From NCBI GenBank assembly GCA_031431475.1, contig JANPDL010000036.1, positions 196,989 through 260,988 on the forward strand: a stretch of 64,000 nucleotides of DNA, read 5' to 3'. The DNA comes from JADCCX01 sp031431475. GTDB lineage: Bacteria; Pseudomonadota; Alphaproteobacteria; Rhizobiales; Beijerinckiaceae. Under the pieces are notes generated by a model. It had not been told where the DNA came from. It searched no databases and worked only from the letters and a program-made list of their open reading frames with translations. The position numbers and the translations under genes were made by a program. Shown piece after piece: positions 51,007-58,335 of the stretch. Within the stretch, counting starts at the first letter, position 1. Each line of letters begins with the position of its first letter.

Positions 51007-51303
51007 CTATTTTGCCTCAGTACCGAACAGGTTGTTTTCGGTGGAGACAGCGAAGGCAAGCGCGCCTTCAAGGAAATCATCTCCTGCGAGTGATTGCTTG
51101 ATTTCCCAAATACGTCTGCCCTTTGGCATGTCCTCGCCGGTGTCTTCGCGCCAGTGCTTGCAGAGCAATGCAATCAGTTGGTGGCCTCTCACGAACGCCT
51201 CATCGATGGTATCACCCGCCGTGATGTGTCCGGGAAGATCAGGGAACGAAACTCCGAAGCCGCTTTCGTCGTTTCCGTGGATAAAGCCGATGTAGAAGCT
51301 CAT
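51007..51303 (-). CDS. HicB-like antitoxin-family protein without partner toxin
   Basis: The 98-residue protein begins with the HicB partial RNase H fold (FYIGFIHGNDESGFGVSFPDLPGHITAGDTIDEAF). HicB antitoxins normally pair with a ~60-residue HicA toxin; no such frame is adjacent on either side. It may be an orphan or an unrelated-function member. The frame extends to a codon at 51312; the ATG at 51303 fits the fold better. Confidence 0.78.
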   Translation of the reverse strand: MSFYIGFIHGNDESGFGVSFPDLPGHITAGDTIDEAFVRGHQLIALLCKHWREDTGEDMPKGRRIWEIKQSLAGDDFLEGALAFAVSTENNLFGTEAK

Positions 51304-51388
51304 GGCATCCATCTTTTCTGACTTGCAAGCTCAATGGTGAGCCAAACGGACATTGACACTGTAGTTCGGATTCATCCAGAGTGAACTT

Positions 51389-51784
51389 ATGAGCAGACTA
51401 TTTTTCGAAATAGCGACCTTAGCTGCAATCATAACCTCAATCACAATATCGCAAGCAAGCGCGAACTGCACAATTGCGCGCAACCCTTGGCATCAGGAAG
51501 CAAGCCGGTCTCACAGATTTTATACATACCAGATGGATGCAAAAGGCTGCAGTTACGTGCTGCCCGTTGAGCGGTTTAATGGTCGGATGATATCCATGGA
51601 TGTGGTGAAAAGGCCCAAAAACATTCGAGTTGATGTCAGTCCAGCAGGACCGAACATCCGCGTCACAATGACGGACACGAACGGGTATAAAGGCGAGGAT
51701 TTCTACCAGATCAGGTACTGTCATCGAACGCGCGAGGACAACGTGCGATGCGGGCTGTCGTCGAATCAAGTCACCATCAAATAA
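51389..51784 (+). CDS. Small secreted protein of unknown function
   Basis: The 131-residue protein has a signal peptide (FEIATLAAIITSITISQASA) and a mature part with four Cys (positions near NCTIARN, KGCSY, RYCHR, RCGLS) that could form two disulfides. The C-terminal half is beta-rich (GPNIRVTMTDTNGYKGEDFYQIRYC). Local base composition is slightly more AT-rich than neighbours. I recognise no family. Confidence 0.62.
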   Translation: MSRLFFEIATLAAIITSITISQASANCTIARNPWHQEASRSHRFYTYQMDAKGCSYVLPVERFNGRMISMDVVKRPKNIRVDVSPAGPNIRVTMTDTNGYKGEDFYQIRYCHRTREDNVRCGLSSNQVTIK

Positions 51785-51791
51785 GCAGATG

Positions 51792-54218
51792 TCACCCCGC
51801 CTCCACATAACTCTCCAGCACCATCTTCCTCCCTGCCTTGTCAAAATCCACCGTCAGCTTGTTGCCATCGACCGCCACCACCAATCCCGCGCCGAACTTG
51901 ACGTGAAACACCCGCGCTCCGTCTTCGAAGCGCGAGGCTGATCCGGTGGATTTGGCAATGAGGTCGCCCTCGATCATCAGCGTCTTGCGCCCTGCTGCGC
52001 CGCCCGCGCGATAAGGTTCCTGCGGCCCCTGATCGAATCCGCCGCGTGTTGTGTCATTGCGGCTTTGCGCGCGCTGCCAGCCCGGCGTCTGATAGCTTGA
52101 TCCCTGAAACGGTGTCATCCGGTCGAAACGGCTGTTTCCGCCAGTATAACCGCCCCTCCCATGGGCGAATGCAGATTGTGTGCTTGTCACCTCGACATGC
52201 GCCTCGGGCAATTCATCCACAAAGCGCGAGGGGATGGAGGCATTCCACGAACCATGGATGCGGCGGTTGGAGGCGAAATAGATCTTGGCCCGTTCCTTGG
52301 CGCGGGTCAGGCCCACGTAGGCCAGGCGGCGCTCCTCCTCGAGGCCGGCGCGACCCTGCTCGTCGAGCGCACGAGGATGCGGAAACAGCCCTTCCTCCCA
52401 GCCCGGCAGGAACACCGTCTCGAATTCCAGCCCCTTGGCGCCGTGCAGCGTCATCAGCGTCACGCGGTCCTCGCTCTCGCCCTGTGCTGCTTCCATCACG
52501 AGGCTGACATGCTCGAGGAAGCCCTGCATGTTCTCGAATTCCTCCATGGAGCGGATCAGCTCCTTGAGGTTTTCGAGCCGCCCGGCCGCGTCCGCCGAAC
52601 GGTCCTTTTTCCACATGTCGATGTAGCCGCTCTCTTCAAGGATGGTCTCGGCCACCTCGGTGTGGCGGTGCGTCTCCAGCATCGCGGCCCAGCGGTCAAA
52701 CCCCGCCGAGAGATCGCGAAGCGTCTGCCGCACTTTGGGCTTCAGTTCTTCCGTCTCGATCAACTGGCGCATGGCCTGCGTGAGGGGAATGCCTTGCCCG
52801 CGCGCATAGGCGTGCAACTCGTTCAGCGTGGCGTCACCCAGCCCGCGCTTGGGCGTGTTGAAAATGCGCTCGAACGCCAGATCATCGGCGGGCTGGCGTA
52901 CGACGCGCAGATAGGCCAGCGCATCGCGCACCTCCTTGCGTTCGTAGAAGCGTGGTCCGCCGATCACGCGGTAGGGCAGGCCGAGCGTGATGAAACGCTC
53001 CTCGAACTCGCGCATCTGGAACGAAGCGCGCATCAGGATCGCGATTTCGTTGAGACTGTGTCCCTTGACCTGCAAGGCCTCGATCTCGTCGCCGATCAAG
53101 CGTGCTTCTTCCTCGCTGTCCCAGGAGCCCGAGACCGTGACTTTGTGGCCCTCGTCACCATCGGTGAACAGCGTCTTGCCCAGGCGGCCTTCGTTGTGGG
53201 TGATGAGGCTGGAGGCAGTGGCGAGGATATGGCCGGTGGAACGGTAATTGCGCTCAAGGCGGATGACTTTCGCGCCGGGAAAATCCTTGTCAAACTTGAG
53301 AATGTTGTCGACCTCGGCCCCGCGCCAGCCGTAGATCGACTGATCGTCATCGCCCACGCAGCAGATGTTCTGCGGTTTGTCCCTCGCGGACGGTGGGCGT
53401 TGCGCCAGCAGCCGCAACCAGAGATATTGCGCGACGTTGGTGTCCTGATACTCATCCACCAGAATGTAGCGGAAGCGGTCCTGATACTGCGCCAGCACCT
53501 CCGGGTTTTCCTGCAGCAGCCGGATGCATTCCAGCAGCAGGTCGCCGAAATCGCAGGCGTTGAGCGTTTTCAGCCGGGCCTGATAATCCGCATAGAGCTT
53601 GCGACCCTTGCCACCAGCAAACGCTTCTCCCTCGCCCGGTGGCACTTTTGAGGGCGTGAGGCCACGGTTCTTCCAGCCGTCAATGATGGTAGCGAGGACG
53701 CGGGCGGGCCAGCGTTTCTCGTCGATGTTCTCGGCCTGCAGCAATTGCTTCATCAGGCGGATCTGGTCGTCGGTATCGAGGATGGTGAAATCGGGGCGCA
53801 GGTCCACAAGTTCCGCGTGGCGGCGCAGCAATTTGGTGCCGATGGAATGGAAGGTGCCAAGCCACGGCATGCCCTCGGCCACGCCACCGATGAGATGGCC
53901 GATGCGCTCCTTCATCTCCCGCGCCGCCTTGTTGGTGAAGGTTACGGAGAGTATCTGCGAGGGGAAGGCACGTCCCGTGGCGATGATATGGGCGATGCGT
54001 GTGGTCAGCACGCGGGTCTTGCCGGTGCCAGCACCCGCCAGCACCAGCACGGGGCCGTCGAGTGATTCCACGGCGTCGCGCTGTTCCGGGTTCAGCCCGG
54101 CCAGATACTGTGCGGCGGGCGAAGCCCCTGCCATGGCGCGCGCCGCCAGACCCCCCGCGCGCGGCTGGTGCGCAGGGGCGGGTTCCGGCAGGTCATCAAT
54201 GGCAAAGGGGTCGGACAT
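51792..54218 (-). CDS. uvrD: UvrD/PcrA-type DNA helicase II
   Basis: This superfamily 1A 3'-5' helicase serves nucleotide excision and mismatch repair. The 808-residue protein has motif I (AGAGTGKTRV, 61-70), motif II (VDEYQDTN), motif III (VGDDDQSIYGWRGA), motif IV (ERNYRST) and motifs V/VI (TLMTLHGAKGLEFETVFLPG; EERRLAYVGLTRA). The C-terminal Tudor-like domain (VFHVKFGAGLVVAVDGNKLTVDFDKAG) is present. An extra ~35-residue N-terminal tail precedes the fold. Confidence 0.96.
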   Translation of the reverse strand: MSDPFAIDDLPEPAPAHQPRAGGLAARAMAGASPAAQYLAGLNPEQRDAVESLDGPVLVLAGAGTGKTRVLTTRIAHIIATGRAFPSQILSVTFTNKAAREMKERIGHLIGGVAEGMPWLGTFHSIGTKLLRRHAELVDLRPDFTILDTDDQIRLMKQLLQAENIDEKRWPARVLATIIDGWKNRGLTPSKVPPGEGEAFAGGKGRKLYADYQARLKTLNACDFGDLLLECIRLLQENPEVLAQYQDRFRYILVDEYQDTNVAQYLWLRLLAQRPPSARDKPQNICCVGDDDQSIYGWRGAEVDNILKFDKDFPGAKVIRLERNYRSTGHILATASSLITHNEGRLGKTLFTDGDEGHKVTVSGSWDSEEEARLIGDEIEALQVKGHSLNEIAILMRASFQMREFEERFITLGLPYRVIGGPRFYERKEVRDALAYLRVVRQPADDLAFERIFNTPKRGLGDATLNELHAYARGQGIPLTQAMRQLIETEELKPKVRQTLRDLSAGFDRWAAMLETHRHTEVAETILEESGYIDMWKKDRSADAAGRLENLKELIRSMEEFENMQGFLEHVSLVMEAAQGESEDRVTLMTLHGAKGLEFETVFLPGWEEGLFPHPRALDEQGRAGLEEERRLAYVGLTRAKERAKIYFASNRRIHGSWNASIPSRFVDELPEAHVEVTSTQSAFAHGRGGYTGGNSRFDRMTPFQGSSYQTPGWQRAQSRNDTTRGGFDQGPQEPYRAGGAAGRKTLMIEGDLIAKSTGSASRFEDGARVFHVKFGAGLVVAVDGNKLTVDFDKAGRKMVLESYVEAG

Positions 54219-54308
54219 GCGGCCAGAGGTTCACGAATCGTTTCCGTTAGAAATGGGGGAGTAGCAGAGGTTTGTCGATCATACCGCAGGTCAAATGTGG
54301 AAGTGGAT

Positions 54309-54340
54309 GGACCCGGCGATCATATCAACCGGGTCCTTTT
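54309..54340. terminator. Hairpin between uvrD and ribH
   Basis: GGACCCGG (54309-54316) pairs with CCGGGTCC (54329-54336) over a 12-nt loop. The T-tract (TTTT) is on the plus-strand side, opposite to the direction of ribH, so function as the ribH terminator is uncertain. Confidence 0.4.
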
Positions 54341-54343
54341 GGT

Positions 54344-54835
54344 TCATGCCGCAAGAGCCAGTTCGTCCGCGAGCCTCACTATCGACAGGCAAGCACCAGC
54401 CACTTCGCGTCCCTTCACCTTGAAATGATCGAGGAAGAAGCGCCTGTGCTCCTCGCTGTCATGGAAGTTGTGCGGTGTCAGCACGGCGGAGAGGATGGGA
54501 ACTTCCGTTTCCAGTTGCACCTGCATCAGGCCGGCGACAACCGCATTCGCCACGAAGTCATGGCGGTAGATGCCGCCGTTGACCACGAGGGCAGATCCGA
54601 CAATCGCGTCGTAGCGACCTGTTTTTGCCAGTTTCTTGGCCAGCAGGGGTAGTTCGAAAGCTCCGGGTGCATCGAAGACATCGATGATGGTGGAGCCATT
54701 TGTGCGCAGGCTGATCTCGTCCACGAAAGCCTTGCGGCATTCATCGACGATGTCGGCGTGCCATCGGGCCTGCAGGAAGGCCAGACGCAGTTTTTTCGGG
54801 TGGTTTTCAGAACTCTGATTCACAGGTTTCTCCAT
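54344..54835 (-). CDS. ribH: 6,7-dimethyl-8-ribityllumazine synthase RibH
   Basis: RibH performs the penultimate step of riboflavin synthesis. The 163-residue protein shows LRLAFLQARWHADIVDECRKAF, the segment DVFDAPGAFELPLLAKKL and SALVVNGGIYRHDFVANAVVAGLM. The last deviates from the common 'GTVIRGDTPHFDYV' and fits the type II lumazine synthase (RibH2) of rhizobia and Brucella. No other rib gene adjoins. An FMN riboswitch precedes it; the ATG at 54835 lies after the aptamer. Confidence 0.93.
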   Translation of the reverse strand: MEKPVNQSSENHPKKLRLAFLQARWHADIVDECRKAFVDEISLRTNGSTIIDVFDAPGAFELPLLAKKLAKTGRYDAIVGSALVVNGGIYRHDFVANAVVAGLMQVQLETEVPILSAVLTPHNFHDSEEHRRFFLDHFKVKGREVAGACLSIVRLADELALAA

Positions 54836-54910
54836 CGTGGATCGACAACAGGAATCAGGACGCACGAACGAAAAGCGCCCGCGCGGAACCCGCACGGTCG
54901 CTCCTTGCCC

Positions 54911-55057
54911 ATTCTCTTCCATCCGGACTGTGACCGTCGGCTTCGGAATCTCACCGAATCTGCTGACCCGTCACGGCATGAACCATGACGGCGCTCGCGG
55001 GCTCACGGAGACAAACCCCGCATACCGCCGGTGGGGACTTCCACCCCGCCCTGAGAA
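54911..55057 (-). promoter_or_regulatory. FMN riboswitch (RFN element) upstream of ribH
   Basis: On the minus strand the conserved RFN pieces appear in order: CTCAGGGCGGGGTGGAA, CCCCACCGGCGGT, AGCCCGCGAGCG, GGTCAGCAGATTCGGTGAGA, CCGAAGCCGACGGT, then CAGTCCGGATGGAAGAGA. It ends 76 nt before the ribH start, so FMN presumably lowers ribH expression. The rest of the 54836-55204 gap contains no gene. Confidence 0.95.
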
Positions 55058-55204
55058 TTACCCCCGCAACACGCGAAGGCGGTACAAGACTAGGCGGCTG
55101 ACCGGAGAATGTCGATGTGGTGATGTGGCTTTCACCAGTCGCGCATCAAGGAAACACGGCAATGCGTTTGCATTTGTGCTTCAAGTGCCTATTTCTGGTC
55201 ACCA

Positions 55205-56113
55205 ATGTCATTCTCCAGCCTCAAGCCGCTCTGGCGTGTCCTGTATCGTGTGTATGACGGTCTATACCGCCATGACGGTTGGGCCATCGCCAGTCATATC
55301 GCTCTGTCCGCGCTGCTCGCCCTGTTTCCCTTTCTCATCTTCCTGACGGCATTGGGCTCGTTCTTCGGCACGAAGGAAATGGCGGATGCCATCGTGAAGA
55401 TCCTGATCGAGGCCTTGCCCGAGGCTGTCGCCAGTCCGATCTCGACCGAGGTGCGCAATGTGCTGACTGGACAAAGGCGGGATCTGCTGACCATTGGCGG
55501 TGCGTTGGCCATTTGGTTTTCATCGTCCGGGGTTGAGAGCCTGCGCGTTGGCCTCAACCGGGCGTATGGTGCTGAGGAAACACGCTATTGGGTGCAGACG
55601 CGGCTTCAGAGCATTATCTTCGTGCTGTTCGGTGCAGCGGGTCTGCTGATGCTGGGCTTTCTGGTGGTGCTGGCACCCGCTGCCATTGCGGCCACCAACT
55701 CCGTCTTTCTCGATATCCAGAAGTTCGCGATGGCGCATGATCTGGTCCGCGGCGGGGCGACGCTGCCGGATTTCCAGCGTGTGGTCTCGCAATACGATCT
55801 CATCCGCTACGGTGCGACTTCGGCCATTCTGTTGACCGGGCTGGCGATGGCGCATGTTTGGCTGCCCGCCGGCCATCGCCGCTTTGTCTCGGTGCTGCCC
55901 GGCATTGCAGTAACACTGGCGTTCTGGCTGGCGTCGGCAGTCATTTTTGGTGCGTATCTCGCTCGGTTCTCGACTTATGCCTCGACCTACGCGGGGTTTG
56001 CTGCGCCGATGATGGCTCTGGTGTTCCTGTATTTTCTGGCCATCATCTTCATTGCGGGCGGTGAATTGAACGCTGCTCTCGCAGAGGAACGCCGATTGGC
56101 CGAGATGACATGA
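55205..56113 (+). CDS. YihY/BrkB family inner-membrane protein
   Basis: The 302-residue protein has about six transmembrane helices and the YihY signature (GWAIASHIALSALLALFPFLIFLTALG; SSSGVESLRVGLNRAYG; ASTYAGFAAPMMALVFLYFLAIIFIAGGELNA). It was formerly called ribonuclease BN by mistake. Function is uncertain, possibly transport or envelope integrity. It is divergent from ribH. Confidence 0.9.
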   Translation: MSFSSLKPLWRVLYRVYDGLYRHDGWAIASHIALSALLALFPFLIFLTALGSFFGTKEMADAIVKILIEALPEAVASPISTEVRNVLTGQRRDLLTIGGALAIWFSSSGVESLRVGLNRAYGAEETRYWVQTRLQSIIFVLFGAAGLLMLGFLVVLAPAAIAATNSVFLDIQKFAMAHDLVRGGATLPDFQRVVSQYDLIRYGATSAILLTGLAMAHVWLPAGHRRFVSVLPGIAVTLAFWLASAVIFGAYLARFSTYASTYAGFAAPMMALVFLYFLAIIFIAGGELNAALAEERRLAEMT

Positions 56114-56209
56114 TCCAGGACGCGCTGCTGCCCGTTCATCACTCATCAAGGTATTGCGGAATATCAGCGCTTCAAGCCTAATCAGAAGTAACTATTCCGG
56201 AGATTTCCC

Positions 56210-56740
56210 ATGCGCCTCGATGCCATCCCTATTGGCCGAAATCCACCGCACGACGTGAACGTGATCATCGAGGTGCAGATCGGTGGCGAACCCGTGAAAT
56301 ACGAAATGGACAAGGAAGCAGGAACGTTGGTCGTCGACCGCTTCCTCTATACACCCATGCGCTATCCTGGGAATTATGGCTTCGTTCCGCATACGCTATC
56401 GGATGACGGTGATCCCATCGATGTGCTGGTGGCCAACACGCGGCCCATCATTCCCGGCGCGGTGATCAACGTGAAACCCATCGGCGTGCTGCGCATGGAA
56501 GACGACGGAGGCGGCGACGAGAAGATTATCGCCGTGCCCTCAGACAAGCTGACGGCGCGCTATGCCAACGTGCACAACTACACCGACATGCCCGAAATCA
56601 CCTGGAAGCAGATCGAGCATTTCTTCCTGCACTACAAGGATCTGGAACCCGGCAAATGGGTGAAGCTGCTGGGCTGGGGCGACGCGGACGAGGCGAGAAG
56701 GCTCATCCTGGAAGCGGTGGAACGGGCGAAGGTGAAGTGA
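56210..56740 (+). CDS. ppa: Inorganic pyrophosphatase (type I)
   Basis: It hydrolyses pyrophosphate to drive biosynthesis. The 176-residue protein has DRFLYTPMRYPGNYGFVPHTLSDDGDPIDVLV, which contains the Mg-binding D-x-D-P-x-D signature, and KWVKLLGWGDADEARRLI near the C-terminus, typical of hexameric bacterial enzymes. Confidence 0.97.
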   Translation: MRLDAIPIGRNPPHDVNVIIEVQIGGEPVKYEMDKEAGTLVVDRFLYTPMRYPGNYGFVPHTLSDDGDPIDVLVANTRPIIPGAVINVKPIGVLRMEDDGGGDEKIIAVPSDKLTARYANVHNYTDMPEITWKQIEHFFLHYKDLEPGKWVKLLGWGDADEARRLILEAVERAKVK

Positions 56741-56834
56741 GGGCGACAAAAAGCGATTGCTGCCTGTAGGTATTACTCCCAGTTCAGGATTGCGAAAACA
56801 TAGCTAATCTTCCGCGATATTGGGAGGATCAGCT

Positions 56835-58283
56835 ATGTTTCGTGTTGGCAGCAAATATCAGCACCTCGTGCCGAGAGCCAATTGCTCCTGCTGCACGCCT
56901 GCGGTCCAGGAAGTACTCCGGCGAATTGATGCCGACCTGTCACGACGCGCTTTTCTCGGCGGGGTCACTGCCGCGGCGGCGCTTGGGCTGAGCCTTCCAC
57001 AAGAAGCTGTAGCGCAAGCTGCGGCGGCTCCACCCACGCTCTTCACCAATGTGAACATCTTCAATGGCCGCTCACCAAGCCTCGTTCGCGGCATGAATGT
57101 CCTTGTCGAAGGCAACAAGATCAAGGGCATGCTGGCAGGCAGCGTTGCTCCACCTGCAGACGCCACTGTCATCAACGGCGGCGGGCGCACCCTTATGCCC
57201 GGCCTAGTCGACGTTCACACGCACATCTTCCTGAGCGCCAGCACCGAGAAGCAGATGCTGGAACCCGGCGCATCTTTCGATGACATGACCGCACGGGCTT
57301 TCGAGGAGTCCAGGGCGATACTGCTGCGGGGCTTCACGGCCGTGCGCGATGTGGGAGGGCCAGTCTTTCACCTCAAGCGCGCCATCGACAAAGGTGACCA
57401 GATGGGGCCGCGCGTCTGGCCAAGCGGCGCGATGATCTCCCAGACCTCGGGCCATGGCGATTTCCGCACACCGAACGAGAAAGCCCGTCGCTTCGGCGCT
57501 TCTCTCTCTACAGGAGAGCGTCTGGGTGCCGGATTCATTGCAGACGGGCGCGACGAGGTGCTGACGGCGGTGCGGGAGAACCTCCGCTTCGGCGCGTCGC
57601 AGATCAAGGTCATGGCCGGAGGCGGCGCAGCCTCGGCCTATGATCCGCTGGATGTGGCGCAGTACACGCTTGATGAACTGAAAGCTGCGGTCGAGGCTGC
57701 GGCGGACTGGAACACCTATGTCTGTGTACACGCTTACACGGTGCGCGCCGTACGCCGCGCCATCGAGGCTGGCGTCAAATGCATCGAGCATGGCCAATTG
57801 CTCGACGAGGCCACGATCAAGCACATGGCTGACAAGGGCATCTGGCTCAGCCTGCAATCGCTGGATCCGGCTCCGCCCACGGCAACAGAGAATGTGCGGC
57901 TGAAGAAGGCGCAGGTGATCGATGGCACGAACAACGCCTTCATCTGGGCCAAAAAGCACAAGGTGAAACTGGCCTTCGGTACCGACATCCTGCTGAATCC
58001 CACAGCTACAAAGAACCAGATCACCGATCTTGTGAAGCTCAAGCAATGGTATTCGCCCGCGCAGGCTTTGCGGATTCTCACCCACGACAACGCCGAACTT
58101 CTGGCGCTTTCAGGCCCGCGAAACCCCTATCCCGGCAAGCTCGGCGTGGTCGAGGCGGGTGCCTATGCGGACCTGCTGCTGGTCGATGGTGATCCCACAG
58201 CGAACCTTGATCTGATCGGCGACCCGGCGAAGAACTTCAAAATCATCATGAAGGATGGAAAAGTTCACAAGAACACGCTGTGA
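56835..58283 (+). CDS. Tat-exported amidohydrolase family protein
   Basis: The 482-residue protein has the amidohydrolase metal site: GLVDVHTHIF (HxH), the middle segment IKVMAGGGAA (Lys position), VCVHAYT and CIEHGQ (His ligands), and LAFGTDILLN (Asp). It resembles imidazolonepropionase-like Xaa-Pro dipeptidases. The signal LSRRAFLGGVTAAAALGLSLP is twin-arginine, but about 40 residues with a CSCC cluster precede it. The start is the ATG at 56835 with GGGAGGAT; a shorter form starting nearer the RR has no good ATG. Confidence 0.87.
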   Translation: MFRVGSKYQHLVPRANCSCCTPAVQEVLRRIDADLSRRAFLGGVTAAAALGLSLPQEAVAQAAAAPPTLFTNVNIFNGRSPSLVRGMNVLVEGNKIKGMLAGSVAPPADATVINGGGRTLMPGLVDVHTHIFLSASTEKQMLEPGASFDDMTARAFEESRAILLRGFTAVRDVGGPVFHLKRAIDKGDQMGPRVWPSGAMISQTSGHGDFRTPNEKARRFGASLSTGERLGAGFIADGRDEVLTAVRENLRFGASQIKVMAGGGAASAYDPLDVAQYTLDELKAAVEAAADWNTYVCVHAYTVRAVRRAIEAGVKCIEHGQLLDEATIKHMADKGIWLSLQSLDPAPPTATENVRLKKAQVIDGTNNAFIWAKKHKVKLAFGTDILLNPTATKNQITDLVKLKQWYSPAQALRILTHDNAELLALSGPRNPYPGKLGVVEAGAYADLLLVDGDPTANLDLIGDPAKNFKIIMKDGKVHKNTL

Positions 58284-58335
58284 TGACGGTGGAGCGGGCC
58301 AAGGTTAAGTGAGCCTCCGTTGTGTCGATCCCGCA

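Noticed and set aside
52161..53651. 496-codon open frame on the plus strand opposite uvrD
   Set aside because: It is a GC-rich mirror of the uvrD coding strand with no protein-like motif; all helicase motifs are on the other strand.
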